A stretch of DNA of 64,000 bases, from the NCBI RefSeq assembly GCF_963678635.1, contig NC_087070.1, positions 16,897,318-16,961,317 on the forward strand, written 5' to 3'. Under the pieces are notes generated by a model that had not been told where the DNA came from, made no database searches, and saw nothing but the letters and a program-made list of their open reading frames with translations. The translations under genes were made by a program, and so were the position numbers. Source of the DNA: Symsagittifera roscoffensis (taxonomy: Eukaryota > Xenacoelomorpha > Acoela > Convolutidae). Positions 11,420 to 22,425 of this stretch are shown one piece after another (within the stretch, counting starts at the first letter, position 1; every line of letters begins with the position of its first letter).

Positions 11420-12591
11420 TCAGGTAAAATCGAGGTAAAAACCATAATGGGCGTCTAGTTTGTCAATGACATCCGAGATTTTTTCAAGCTCCCTAATTTT
11501 TTCGTCGAGCAATTCTTTTCGGCAAAGTTCGCCGATTGGAGATCCTAAAATGAGGAGTTTTTTTTTTTTTTTTATTTTTATTTTGGGGCATATTTTTCGA
11601 AATTGTGTTAAAATTGAATTATACTGTGTACTAGTAGTCGGTCCCAAAAAACAAAGTTCACACTTCTCAGTGTTAAAGCTCAGGCCATAAATTTGTTCCG
11701 ATTTTAGAATGTTTTTAAGGTCCCGGAGTACTACCTTATAGTCGTCGGCTAAATTCCCATCATCTAAATACCAGATGTTAATTTTCGACTCCAACTGTTT
11801 GACTAGTGTATGAATTGTTTCCGCAAAAAGGGGTGGGGCTTCAGGATCACCTTGCTGAGTTCCGTCTTCTGACATTATGACAGAGCTTCCGTAAAAAAGG
11901 TAACTAGGTTTACCATACGCGCAATGGGTGTAATTATACAATTCGGGGCAATTTGAAAAAAACATGATTCAGCATTGTTTCTCTGTTTAAAGAGTTAAAG
12001 GCATTCTTAAAATCTAGTTTTAAAAAAACAGTACATTTTGGATTGTCGTCGCGTTCAATTAGGTTTCGAAACGAGTGCGCAGCTATTTTTGCTCCTCGTT
12101 TGGTACCGCATCCTACCTGTACGTTTCCGAAAAAATTTTGTCGCTCGGAGAGGGCCTGGCTTCCAGCGCATTTAGACGCGATACGTCTCAGCGTGTTGCC
12201 TATGGCAATCGGTCTCAACCCTCCGTCTATTTTTATGAGGGCGATAAGCTTTGCGCCAAAAAAGAAAGGTCTTGGTGGTTCCGGTATTTTGCCATCTCCA
12301 ATGAGGTTTATCAGCTTAGTAAGCGATTTCAGAAAATTAAGTCCTGCACTGCCATTCGACTTACTAACAAAATCTTTAAAAATTTGAGGAAATATTTTAT
12401 CAGGACCTGCTGCTGATCCGTTTGGAAATTACATTATCGCTTTGTATAGGTCGAAATCGGTTACGAAAAAACTATCCAACTTTTCTGAATTTGGAGCTGC
12501 AAATTTGGCTCGCTGCGGGTGCTTAGACAACAATTTTTGATAGTTATCAGTTGAAAAAGGAGCTATTTTGTCATCCGAAGCAGCAACCCTC
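11420..12591 (-). pseudogene. NLR-A: reverse transcriptase of a PHD-RT non-LTR element (3' part)
   Basis: Minus-strand RT fragment interrupted by at least two lesions: a stop near 12430 and a frame change around 11934-11965. Visible RT blocks in order are AGPDK, LRPIAIGNTLRRI, FLKLDFKNAFNSL (motif A with catalytic Asp), GTQQGDPEAP (motif B), WYLDDG (motif C with the Asp pair), GLSFNTEKCEL and LGSPIGE. The reading stops at 11420 before the thumb and any endonuclease, so the 3' part is missing. Its upstream half, a PHD ORF, is at 35569-36149. Element 1 inserted between the two and left CTC on each side. This RT type is common in cnidarian and other invertebrate genomes; I do not assign a clade. 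Confidence 0.85.
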
Positions 12592-13507
12592 TGTGCCAGT
12601 CGGTCATATTTGGAAGTTTGACCTTGAGAGGAGCAAAAAAACACTTGATTTTGGAGTGAAATTTAATTTTTCAAAATTTCGAATGGAACCTGTCATGCAC
12701 GATTTTCTCGCGAGAACTGAAAATCAGAAAAAGAAGTTAGAACAATTTCAGAACGATTGAGTCACACGCGCGTTGAAGTTGTAAAATAAAACAGTGGGAA
12801 ATTGCTATTCGCAATTTCTGTCACAATAGAACAAGAGTAGAGCTGTCCCATCTGAAACAGAGACGAGAGCATTCCCACGAACTGGATTGTTGTGACTGGA
12901 GTACTATTATTAACTGGACCAGAGTGAACCTTCGGTGGAAAGGTGGACAGCTAGAGTGTCCCAATGGTTCACGAGAACTTACAGTCTAGAGAAAAAACTT
13001 GTTCTTATTATTAAAACTGACTAACGTTAAACTCATTTTAGTTACTTTATTTAATTCTTGAGTTAATTACCGACTGGATTATTTCCCACTTCTTGAGCGT
13101 GCTACTATGTGAGTACAAATTTAAATTCCTAGAGTGTGTTTTATGATTGTTATGTTGAGGTAAGGCGAGTTTTAGGTTGATCCATCTGAAATGGATCAAA
13201 GTTCCACTGTCTAATAAAAAAGCAACTTAACGGATTGTTCCAACCCGGTTTTTAACGGCGTTCATGTATTTTGGGTATCTAGAGACCTAAGTATGGGGAC
13301 GTTTCTAATTCTAGAGTGGGGGGATATTTTAGTAGTAGCCTTTAAGCTGTAACGGGTCGTAGTCTCATGTCACAAACGAACCGAACTGGCTCCGACCGTT
13401 CTTGAGGTAGAAAAACACAAGAGATAGTGTCCCTGACCCTTGAGCCAGTGGTTATAGGGCCTATTTTTCTTAAGCCTCATGTGTGACTGCAGTAGACGAA
13501 TGTTACA
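12592..13507 (+). repeat. Element 1 5' LTR
   Basis: 916 bp, TGTGCCAG...TGTTACA, near-identical to 34653-35568. It contains a perfect inverted repeat TTGATCCAT-ctgaa-ATGGATCAA and, close after it, an AATAAA-type signal (ctaataaaaaagc). I found no clear TATA box. The sequence is unlike the LTRs of element 2 except at the termini and in the GATCCAT hairpin zone. Confidence 0.93.
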
Positions 13508-14002
13508 TAGTGTTTTTATGGCGCTCCTGGGTGTTTACGACATCAAGACTACGGAGTCGAACCCACTTGAGACAGCTTCGGGCTGAATGCCCATTCTAGA
13601 GTACCGGCGGTACGGTTCGACAGGAACGTGCAAACCTTCCGGTTGTACCGTGATAGCTTTTTAAGAAAACTCGAGAAAATTTCCTGGTACGCTCTCCGAA
13701 CGAGGCTTAGCTAACCGAGTAAAGGGGGGCAACTAGGGGGACAAAGACACGAGCAAAAAGACAAAAAGCAAAACAAAAAAACCAAAAAAGAATAGAAAAA
13801 GGAACAAAAACCATAAAACGAAAAAAGACAGTGACTTTGACACCAGATCAGTTGGATCAAACCTTTATATTAATTAAATAGTATACCCATACTGTTTTAT
13901 AAGTTCGATCGTTTCGATCAACCTAGCAATTTAACCCAGTAACCGTAATAAAGTGCCCGAGTGTGGGGCGTTGTCAAGGGTTTTCAGATAGTTTGGAACT
14001 TA
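13508..14002 (+). other. Element 1 proximal leader with conserved structure-like block and A-rich tract
   Basis: After the primer site, elements 1, 2 and 3 share a block of about 200 bp. It contains many GC-rich inverted repeats (in element 1, accggcggtac and ttccggttgtaccg) and ends at TAGCTTTTTAA (element 1 near 13659). An A/C-rich tract (13740-13830; 38080-38160 in element 2; starting at 63950 in element 3) follows. The position suits RNA packaging or dimerisation signals. This is inferred from conservation across divergent copies only. Confidence 0.5.
13519..13533 (+). promoter_or_regulatory. Element 1 primer-binding site (tRNA-Asn type)
   Basis: TGGCGCTCCTGGGTG is complementary to a tRNA ending CACCCAGGAGCGCCA. 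That implies acceptor strand CAGGAGC plus discriminator G, which I match to tRNA-Asn(GUU) by memory of animal tRNA-Asn 3' ends. The same 15 bases occur after the LTRs of elements 2 and 3. It lies 11 bases (tagtgttttta) beyond the LTR end rather than next to it. Confidence 0.8.
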
Positions 14003-14200
14003 GCTGGACAACAAGGAAACTTGACTGGAAGAGGTGACCAGCCGAGTGGGAGGGTTGTTCAGGAGTACCTGAGCTGAACCAATAGGAGACTCGACTGGAA
14101 GAGGTGACCGGCCGAGTGGGAAACTGGTTCAGGAACACTTGAGCTGAACCAATAGGAGACTGGACTGGAACAGGTGACCAGTCGAGTGGGAAAGCAGCCA
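14003..14200 (+). repeat. 70-bp tandem repeat in element 1 leader (about 2.7 copies)
   Basis: The block gactggaagaggtgacc recurs at 14023, 14093 and 14163, an exact 70-bp period, each followed by a GTCGAGTGGG-like segment. Copies 2 and 3 are preceded by gagctgaaccaataggaga. The unit is unrelated to the 11-12-bp array further downstream. No coding meaning is apparent. Confidence 0.9.
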
Positions 14201-15054
14201 AGAAGGATTTGACAGTTCTCGAGTTCTCAAGTTGGGCAGAACGGGTATCGTTAGAATCCACATTACATTATAGGAGATAAGTGTAAAATTGGATAAGCGA
14301 AATCCCCCAGTTTTAAGGAACGTTTTTACTTGAGCAGGCCTGGAAACAGGTCTACGGTTTTCTCTTGAGAGGTTTAGCACCCGGCGCTTAAAGAAATTTC
14401 TAGGCTTAAGAAGGGGGGCTAGAAAGGGGGGAGGTTAGAAGGGGGACTGGTTAGGCTAGAGGTGAGCGGTTGCAAATTGTAAAAAGGGGAGAAACTAGAC
14501 TAATTAATCGACATCGTTGACTTAGTTACATTAGCCATAACACGCGTTGGTGATAATAGGTGAATATCCAAAATTCAACTCGAGTTAAGACTGGTACGCT
14601 GGTTGGTTTGGTAGGGGGGACCGGACATAGACAGTTTTTGTAATACCCCATAAGATCGCTAGCAGGGGGGAAGGAAACGCGTGGCAATTAGGTACAAGAC
14701 ATTTTTTTTCGATAGAAGGTAGACATTTGTCACCTTTGAATTTTAGGTGGGCTCATCTTTCTGTTTTTATTACTTTTTCTTGCTTAGATTTTTGTTGCAT
14801 TTTGGTGAGGATTTGTGTTAAAATTTTGTACGAACAGGTGATCACAAGATACCTGCGCACAGGTTTTGGTCTCAAGTTACTTGGAACATTGAAATAGAGG
14901 TAGCCAAAAAGAGAAATAAGAAAAAGGGGGGCCAGCATTTGGTTTTTAAGAGAGGATTTTGGGAAAATTTTACTAGAGCTTGAGTGGTGGTACAAGGTAC
15001 GGCGAATCAAGAAGTCCCCATAACGAAGAGGGAAGAAGTCCCACCACCCAGACA
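14201..15054 (+). other. Element 1 mid leader, no gene
   Basis: Non-coding leader with several G runs (ggggggct, ggggggac) and no ORF supported in the sense direction. Short antisense frames here show no family features. Confidence 0.5.
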
Positions 15055-15790
15055 CTTGTCAACAGTCTTGGGACAGTGCCGAAGAAGTCTTAGGACAGAG
15101 CAGTCTGGGGACAGTCTTGGGACAGTACAGTCTTGGGACAGTGGTCTTGGGACAGGGTCTTGGGACAGGGTCTTGGGACAAGGGTCTTGGGACAGGGTCT
15201 TGGGACAAGGTCTTGGGACAAGGTCTTGGGACAAGGGTCTTGGGACAGGGTCTTGGGACAAGGTCTTGGGACAAGGTCTTGGGACAGGGTCTTGGGACAA
15301 GGTCTTGGGACAAGGTCTTGGGACGGGGTCTTGGGACAAGGTCTTGGGACAAGGTCTTGGGACAAGGTCTTGGGACAAGGTCTTGGGACAGGGTCTTGGG
15401 ACAAGGTCTTGGGACAAGGTCTTGGGACGGGGTCTTGGGACAAGGTCTTGGGACAAGGTCTTGGGACAAGGGTCTTGGGACAGGGTCTTGGGACAGGGTC
15501 TTGGGACATGGTCTTGGGACACTAGTCTTGGGACAGTAGTCTTGGGACAGTAGTCTTGGGACACTAGTCTTGGGACACTAGTCTTGGGACACTAGTCTTG
15601 GGACACTAATCTTGGGACAGTAGTCTTGGGACAGTAGTCTTGGGACACTAGCCTTGGGACAGTAGTCTTGGACAAGAGTCTTGGGACACGGCCGGAAAGT
15701 ACTGGGACGGTACCGAACAGTCTTGGGACAGGAGAAAGAAGCCTGGGACGGTACAAAGAAGAGTAGGGACGGCAATTGGAAGTCTTGGGA
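15055..15790 (+). repeat. GTCTTGGGACA short tandem array in element 1 leader
   Basis: More than fifty near-perfect copies of an 11-12-base unit GTCTTGGGACA plus a short variable joint (gg, agg, gta, cta). The centre (about 15130-15520) is the most regular, and both edges are degenerate. All frames on both strands stay open and encode LGQGLGTRSWDK-like or PKTLSQDPVPR-like repeats, an artefact of the unit. The unit resembles GGGTCTCGGGAC in the LTRs of the element-2 family. Confidence 0.95.
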
Positions 15791-16042
15791 CAGTGTAAAA
15801 AATTGAAGTAAAATTACAAGAAGTGTTTTAAGACAGAATTAAGATAGAACAAGACTAATTGGAACCAGGTACGGTTGAGACCACAAATAAGGAAAGTTTC
15901 TCGAAAAGTTAATAAAGAGAACTGAAACAAGGTTTTCACCACGTTGTATATATTTTTTTCTTCCTTCCCGAAAGATTTTATTCTTAGAATAGGATTGTGT
16001 ATATAGTAAAATTGTAAATAAAAGCAATTGTAAATAGAAATA

Positions 16043-19000
16043 ATGAGGCGGAGCAGGGTACCGGTAGCTGAAAAAAGACCTACCGAAGCAAAGTATAATT
16101 CTTCGCTACGCAAAACAACATCAATGGGCCCAAAGATAACAAAGAAGAACTTTTCAGTTAACATGGTCAGCACAAGGAGTACAACGGAGAGAGCAAGAGA
16201 GGGCATGGAAGGGGAACGAGTAGAACCCACCATCGAGATTGATCTAGAGACACCTGATCAAAGTGTTGATGAAACAAGGAAAATAGCGACGGAGTCAACT
16301 CCAATGCCCAATGCAGAAGAACCAAACTCGAAACCCATAGAATTCTCACCAATAGACAACGTGGGAGATGCAATAGGCAACACCGAAGAAACGGTGAAAG
16401 AAGACTCTCAAGTAAAAAAGACATCTTTTACAGAAAGGTTGGCGATGATGGTCGGAATAAAAACGAAAGAGAACGTGACTGAAGAACCAAAAGCTGAAAG
16501 AGCACGAACATTTGGAACAGTGAGCACGAAGACGACAGAAGCCAATCCGAGAGAGGGACAAACTAGAGCAGAAGCGACGGCCGAAGAAAAACCGACGGCT
16601 GACCATGAAGAGGCTACTCTTGAGCTAGGTGACTTGATGGCGAAACTGAATCAGATCGACAAAAAGCTGAAGCACAGCGAAGAGGACAGAGAAGTGATAA
16701 GAAAAGAATTAAGATACAACAAAAACGAGTATCTGGATAGTTATTTTAACCTGGCCAAGGCAACAGAAGAGAGACTCAAGGAAATGTCAGATAATGTAGA
16801 AACCACCAATGAAGAACGAGATAAGAACATCAAAAAAGATTTGCAACAGTTAAAAAACCGATATGATGATGTCAACAGCCAATTAGGTAGCCTGGAAAAG
16901 AGGATGGACACAATGAGCAAAAATCAGGCCGAAAGTTCGTGTGCAATACAGGCGAAATTGGATGCAATCTTGAGTAATTCTACCTCACAAGAAAGACCGG
17001 CAGCGGATCGCGCGCAAGGCACCAGAGTTGACTTTGTGGAACCACAAAGGAACAAACGGCAATCGACACCGTTGCCCTTAACCCGGGATACGGTGAGCAT
17101 AGCACCAACAGCTGCTAAAACAATCATGAAGAATGGAATGTCAAGTACAACGACTGGTCCGGGGGACTCAACAGCTAACAGCAACGCCGGTCCGGATGCT
17201 ATGACATGGGCAAACACTTGGGAGATGATGAACAGGACTCTAGAGGCCTTCGCCACGAGGAACACTAACTCGAGCGATAGGAGAGATGGGAAATCAAGAA
17301 AAACATTCAAGAAGCCAAAAGAATTCAAAGACGACTCAGATGGATGCATTGACACGTGGGTGGAAGTGATGAGATTACATCTAGAGCAAGACAACTTGAA
17401 CGATGAAAGACAAGCATGCACAGCCATACTCAGCAATTTAGAAGGCACAGCATTAAAATGCGTGGTTGCGAAGAAAGAAGAAGAACGCGATACCGCGGAC
17501 AAGATCTTCGAGATATTGCTGAATCGATTCGGGTCAGGCATGAAGGGTCACCAAGCGATGATGCGATTTGAAAAGAGAAGGCAGAGGGACGACGAGTCAA
17601 TAGATCGGTTCCTAGATAACCTCGAGAGCTTGAGAAGGAGGAGTGACCCAGAGGAGTCGACAAATAGACGGAACTTTAGCATTGCCTCGAAGTTCATCGA
17701 TGGGGTGAAAAGTGATGACTTAAGGACAATGTTAGCAACATACTACACATTGTCGAAGGACAGCGCACCCACCCCAGAAGAAATGAGACAGAAATCAAGA
17801 GAATACATGCTGATGAAACCTAAGAAGTACTCATATTCTGAAAACAGGAACACGCAAGGGGGAAGCCAACCCCAGAGGTCATCATGGTACAAACCTAGAG
17901 ATGATATGGACAAGCGCAGATCATGCGCGAACTGCGGGTCAGCGGATCATCATGTGGCTGACTGCACAACGTACAAACAAGGCATGAAGAGCCTAGGTTA
18001 TGCACCGGATGAAGAGGATATGAGCCAGATGGAGGAACACGAGTACTATAATGGCTTAATCATCAAGATAGGCGCCAGATGCTTCTTCTGTAACCAGGAG
18101 GGGCACTTCAGAATGGATTGTCCCTTGTTCTGGGAAGCGGTCAAGGACCAGAATCACCCCAAACATAAGTTGGCATTAGCGGCGGTGCAGAATCAGCGGA
18201 ACAGGCAAAACGAGTTTGAATCTAGGAACTTAGGAGCACCAAACACCGAATTGCCGACGAAGACAGTGAAAGCTGTAACACATGTTAGCGGTGCGTTAGA
18301 GTCCGCGGCCGGGAGCTCTCTAGAGATAAATTATGAGAAAGCGGCGACGGAAGCAATTGCCAAAGTGAAACAAGATCTGGCTGCGAAAGAAATAGAGCAA
18401 CGACTAAAGTTGGAGATCGAAAGACAGAATTTTAACGAAGCATTAACCGGATCGAACTCAGTACCAGAGGCTAGAACGGGCTCAACAAAGAACGGGAATT
18501 GCAACACCGTAAAAATGGTGACAGGTAAACCTTTTGGAATATCGAAAATCGGAGCAAGAATAATGTCGATAATCACAGTGGGCGGCCACGAAGTAACCAG
18601 AAACTTGAGCGAGCCAAGCGACCAGACGATAATGCACATTGACGTGTATGCAGACTACTTGAGTGGAATAAGTCCACAAACGACTTCTAGAGCGCTCAGA
18701 GCACTACTCACGAGAGGGGGCAGCAAGTCGGTACGTGTTGATAATAGGTACACTGAAGCTTATGGTCCACACGAGGTGATGCTAAATATAGATGGAATCA
18801 ACATCTATACCAAGACGATGATAACATGCGACGAAGACCTAATTGGACAAATCTATGTAGGGAAAGAAGAGTTGAAAGTAAGATCGATCGGACACTGTGC
18901 CATGCTTGAAGAAGATGCAATGCACATCGGGACGGAAGCAGACGTGACAGGGCACGTGCTAGACATAAATGGCAAAAAGACTCAGTTGCGTGGATTACTT

Positions 19001-20236
19001 GACACGGGAGCAGTCTTGAGCATCATACCAATCGAAACATGGGAAAAGATGGGCTTTGACAAAGGTGACTTGATAGACTCGAGAATACGGCTGTCAGCTG
19101 CAAACAAAGGGGCCCTACGGGTGCTGGGCAGGACGCCGATAATAGCCCTCAATTTGGGGGAACGTAACCTGTGGATGAGCTTCATCGTGGTAGAAAACCT
19201 AGATGAATCTGACCAATTCATTTTGGGCAGAGACTTCATCAGGAATTTCGACGTAACGATAGATCTAAATAATGCAATGTTCAGGATACGGAACCCGGAT
19301 AGGAGGTACGCAATCAAACCGGTAAATTTAATAATGGCAAATGAGAACAAAGCACCGGTATTCTTGAGTAGGAGAGTGAGGTTAAAAGCTAATGAAGCGG
19401 CAATCGTAAGCTTGAGGATGAAAAATTATAATGAACTAAGTGACAACAAGCAAGTGTGTATAGTTCCAAATCCTAATAGTCAAAGCGCTGCTGTTTTAGG
19501 AAGATCATTTTCGATAACGAAGAGCGGCCTCTGCGTCAGTATCTTGTTGAATACCCTTGATATACCGATCACGATACAGAGAGGGAGGAAGCTGGGATAT
19601 GCTTTACCGGTTAAAACTCGATATGAAACAATTGAAAACTCAAAACAAAATGAAGTTGTTGATTGTCCCAACCACAGGGACAAAATTTGTATCTTGAGAC
19701 GATTGCAGAGAATAAAAGATTCTTCAGGTCTTATCAAATCACTTAAGTCAGAAACGGACGATGGGCTTTCGAGCTGTTCGAACTTTCCAGAGCGACCCAC
19801 ACCAGATGAAATGCAAACTGATAAACCGGTTCTGCCGGAGATTGAACATTTAAGGGGCAAACTGAAAGATGAACAGCTCGAAGCTATCAAGGACGTACTA
19901 GAGCGGAACGAGGAGGTTTTTTCAAGGCATAAGGCGGATATCGGGTGTTGTAATTTTGTTGAACATGAAATAGAACTTGAGGAAAACGCGGTACCACACA
20001 GGGAGGGGGCGATGCGCATGACCCCACACAAATCGGACGCGTGTAGAAAAGAAATCGAAACGTTACTAGAGTATGACATGATAGAACCATCCAAGTCACC
20101 GTGGGCGTGTGGAGTAGTGATGGCCAATAAGAAAGGCGACCAGTTAAGGTTTTGTTGTGACTTTCGATACCTGAACTCCGTCACGGTGAGGATGCCTATC
20201 CCATACCTAGAATTGATGAGAGCCTCTCGAAGTTAG
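16043..20236 (+). CDS. gag-pol: Element 1 Gag-protease and start of RT (frame broken at its end)
   Basis: Begins at ATG 16043; other in-frame ATGs follow at 16109-16165. Order: about 200 charged residues, a coiled-coil-like stretch (residues about 195-310), a retrotransposon capsid-like region (about 390-600, with WVEVMRLHLEQDNL and FEILLNRFGSG), and two CX2CX4HX4C zinc knuckles (CANCGSADHHVADC near 635 and CFFCNQEGHFRMDC near 682). Next comes an aspartic protease with active site LLDTGAVLSIIP near 990 and flap-side FILGRDFI, then the linker to RT and the first RT blocks (EHEIEL, PSKSPWACGVV, RFCCDFRYLN). The frame ends at 20236 after an indel near 20186 just past CDFRYLNSV, so fingers and palm are separated. 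The product packages RNA, processes the polyprotein and primes replication. There is no frameshift between gag and pro: one continuous frame. Confidence 0.93.
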   Translation: MRRSRVPVAEKRPTEAKYNSSLRKTTSMGPKITKKNFSVNMVSTRSTTERAREGMEGERVEPTIEIDLETPDQSVDETRKIATESTPMPNAEEPNSKPIEFSPIDNVGDAIGNTEETVKEDSQVKKTSFTERLAMMVGIKTKENVTEEPKAERARTFGTVSTKTTEANPREGQTRAEATAEEKPTADHEEATLELGDLMAKLNQIDKKLKHSEEDREVIRKELRYNKNEYLDSYFNLAKATEERLKEMSDNVETTNEERDKNIKKDLQQLKNRYDDVNSQLGSLEKRMDTMSKNQAESSCAIQAKLDAILSNSTSQERPAADRAQGTRVDFVEPQRNKRQSTPLPLTRDTVSIAPTAAKTIMKNGMSSTTTGPGDSTANSNAGPDAMTWANTWEMMNRTLEAFATRNTNSSDRRDGKSRKTFKKPKEFKDDSDGCIDTWVEVMRLHLEQDNLNDERQACTAILSNLEGTALKCVVAKKEEERDTADKIFEILLNRFGSGMKGHQAMMRFEKRRQRDDESIDRFLDNLESLRRRSDPEESTNRRNFSIASKFIDGVKSDDLRTMLATYYTLSKDSAPTPEEMRQKSREYMLMKPKKYSYSENRNTQGGSQPQRSSWYKPRDDMDKRRSCANCGSADHHVADCTTYKQGMKSLGYAPDEEDMSQMEEHEYYNGLIIKIGARCFFCNQEGHFRMDCPLFWEAVKDQNHPKHKLALAAVQNQRNRQNEFESRNLGAPNTELPTKTVKAVTHVSGALESAAGSSLEINYEKAATEAIAKVKQDLAAKEIEQRLKLEIERQNFNEALTGSNSVPEARTGSTKNGNCNTVKMVTGKPFGISKIGARIMSIITVGGHEVTRNLSEPSDQTIMHIDVYADYLSGISPQTTSRALRALLTRGGSKSVRVDNRYTEAYGPHEVMLNIDGINIYTKTMITCDEDLIGQIYVGKEELKVRSIGHCAMLEEDAMHIGTEADVTGHVLDINGKKTQLRGLLDTGAVLSIIPIETWEKMGFDKGDLIDSRIRLSAANKGALRVLGRTPIIALNLGERNLWMSFIVVENLDESDQFILGRDFIRNFDVTIDLNNAMFRIRNPDRRYAIKPVNLIMANENKAPVFLSRRVRLKANEAAIVSLRMKNYNELSDNKQVCIVPNPNSQSAAVLGRSFSITKSGLCVSILLNTLDIPITIQRGRKLGYALPVKTRYETIENSKQNEVVDCPNHRDKICILRRLQRIKDSSGLIKSLKSETDDGLSSCSNFPERPTPDEMQTDKPVLPEIEHLRGKLKDEQLEAIKDVLERNEEVFSRHKADIGCCNFVEHEIELEENAVPHREGAMRMTPHKSDACRKEIETLLEYDMIEPSKSPWACGVVMANKKGDQLRFCCDFRYLNSVTVRMPIPYLELMRASRS

Positions 20237-22421
20237 GTGATGCGAAATTTTTTACGACTCTTGATTTAGGCTCGGCCTTTGGCAGGTACCATTAAGGAAG
20301 CAAGACAGGGACAAGACAGGGTTCGCCTGCGAGTTGGGTCTGTTTCAATGGAAACGGATGCCGTTTGGACTCTGCAATGCAACAGCCACGTTTCAGCGGC
20401 TGATGGCACACGCGTTGATAGGCGTGACGAAGAAGTACGGCAACCTGTTAATGTGCTACGTGGACGACGTGGTAATAGCAACGCCAACACTAGAAGACCA
20501 CATCGAGAGGCTTGACGAGGTGTTCGCGTGCATGAAGAGGTCGGGGCTAAAGTGTAAACCATCAAAGTGCGAGATACTCAAGGACTCAATAAAATACTTG
20601 GGCAGGATGGTAGACAAGCACGGCATTAGACCTGATACGGACGCCGTGGAAGCAGTCCTGACCTGGAAATCACCGAAGACAGAGCACCAGTTGATGAGCT
20701 TCCTGGGTTTCGCTAACTATTATAGAGAGTTCATCAAAGGCTATGCAGACAAGGTATACCCGATGCAACAATTAATGAGACACAAGGGCAAGAAGTTCAC
20801 GTGAAACAACGCAGCAGAAGAGTCATTCCAGAGGATAAAGAAAGAGCTATGTGAGGCACCAGTACTGGGTATGCCGACTGAGAAAGGGATGTACGTGCTG
20901 GACACGGATGCGTCGGTAGTCGCGATTTCTGGGATTCTCCACCAAGAACAAGAATGGAATGGGAAGACAGTCTTGAGACCAATAGCGTACGGGAGCAAAG
21001 TCCTGAGTGACACGGAAATGAAGTACGGAGCACCGAAAGCTGAGATGTTCGCGGTGGTTACCTTTGTCGAGAAATACAGGGCGTACCTGGGCAGTGAGCC
21101 ATTCAAGTTGCGAGTCGACAACAGAGCACTGAGCTGGCTGAAAACGTACTCAATGGACCAAAGTTACATTGGGAGGTGGATAGTTCGCCTGGACGGATAC
21201 AACATGATAATTGAGCATAGAACGCGAGATAAACATCAGAATGCCGACAGCTTGAGTAAGAAGACGGAGTTCTATGAGAGACAAGAGCAAAGAGAAGCAG
21301 ACAGACCTGAAATAAAAGATGGCTTCTCATTCATGAACAAGGAAACGTACGACAGTCTTCCACTCACGAGATGGCTGGACAAGTCAGGCAAACCGATAGA
21401 AGATCATCCTGAATTGCCTAAAGAGCCTCCAGAGAAGACCATCTTGAGGAAGAGCAAGAGGATTCCGATTGAGATTATACTCAAGTCGAAGATCGTGAAG
21501 GAGACGCTCAAGGCAAAAGGCTATGATCTTAGCCAGGTGGAAGCAGGAACTGCACAGATAGATGATGACTTAATGAGGTTGCTCGAGAAACTATCAGATG
21601 ATAAGCCAGTGATCCAGGAGAAGGGTACAGAGAAACCGGAATTCACTATACTTCGGAGAAGAGAGACAGTGAACGATACTGACTCATCAAGAGGAAGCGT
21701 CACTGACAGCAAAGATGTCGTGCGGTCACTAGTTGACAAAATCCCCGAAGACATTCTGGAGCAGACCAGGGTTAGGAAAAAGAAAGTGACGTTCAAGGAA
21801 GATACTGAACACCTGGGACCAGGTCAAGAGTCCGGGGAGTGTTCCAGGTTCACGGAAGAAGGAACCGGAGAAGGAAAATTGTCCGGGGAGCGTGAAGGAT
21901 GGGATGAAGACTCGGATGAGAGCAGCGAAAACCAGGACAGTCTGTGCATGATACTGGCGGAAGAGAAGACAAGGCACCACGACAGGGAGTTACAGACGGA
22001 TCCATCATCAGGAACGTACAATTTGGAGATACAGGAGATACGAGGTGGTGAGGAACTTGAGAAAATTGCGGTCGCAAGGAAACCATTCAGGGAACTATCA
22101 TGCAACTCAAACATCAGAACGAATCTGGTGCCAGAAGATGATATGAAAATCGTGAAAAGGATGATATGCGTGAAACTGAGTGATGACATCAACAACCCTG
22201 GTGAGATGAATGGACAGATCATGGCGCTAAAGGAGCATGTCAAGGCAAGATATAGGCTGTCAGACCTAATAAGAGCCCAGAAGAATGACAAAATGACAAG
22301 TAACCTCTCCAAATGGATCCAGTCGGGGGTCAAGGAGAAGGGGGAACTTGAGGAAGACAGCTACAAGATCTTGAGCCAGTTCTACAAAGAAAAAAAAAGA
22401 CTTACTTTATCACACAGCTGA
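20237..22421 (+). pseudogene. Element 1 RT palm, RNase H and long RNase H-integrase linker (disrupted)
   Basis: Continues pol in other frames. RT palm blocks LDLGSAF, FQWKRMPFGLCNATATFQ and CYVDDVVIAT (catalytic YVDD) are present, then LGFANYYRE. RNase H has its acidic residues in LDTDAS, APKAEMFA, VDNRAL and HQNADSLSKK. Lesions: an indel near 20186, another near 20280 that breaks the codon after SAF, in-frame stops shortly after, and TGA at 20802-20804 where element 2 has Trp. After RNase H comes a linker of about 330 residues, acidic and Ser-rich, much longer than usual for this class. It contains SGE repeats encoded by GTCCGGGGAG (21831, 21881). The frame is lost again at an A-run at 22388-22398. 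Confidence 0.9.
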
Positions 22422-22425
22422 TGGA

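Noticed and set aside
13519-13533. Lysine-tRNA primer site
   Set aside because: It shares only the first five or six bases with a tRNA-Lys site (TGGCGC); the rest matches the complement of a tRNA-Asn 3' end, supported by the intron relic at 8920-8962.
15007-15564. Long overlapping ORFs on both strands (up to 189 aa) with LGTRSWDK or PKTLSQDP repeats
   Set aside because: They are the unavoidable reading of an 11-12-bp tandem repeat without stop codons; all frames are open and no start, domain or conservation supports a protein.
15814-16233. 139-codon minus-strand frame across the gag start
   Set aside because: Antisense shadow of the leader and Gag N-terminus; composition follows the sense codons.
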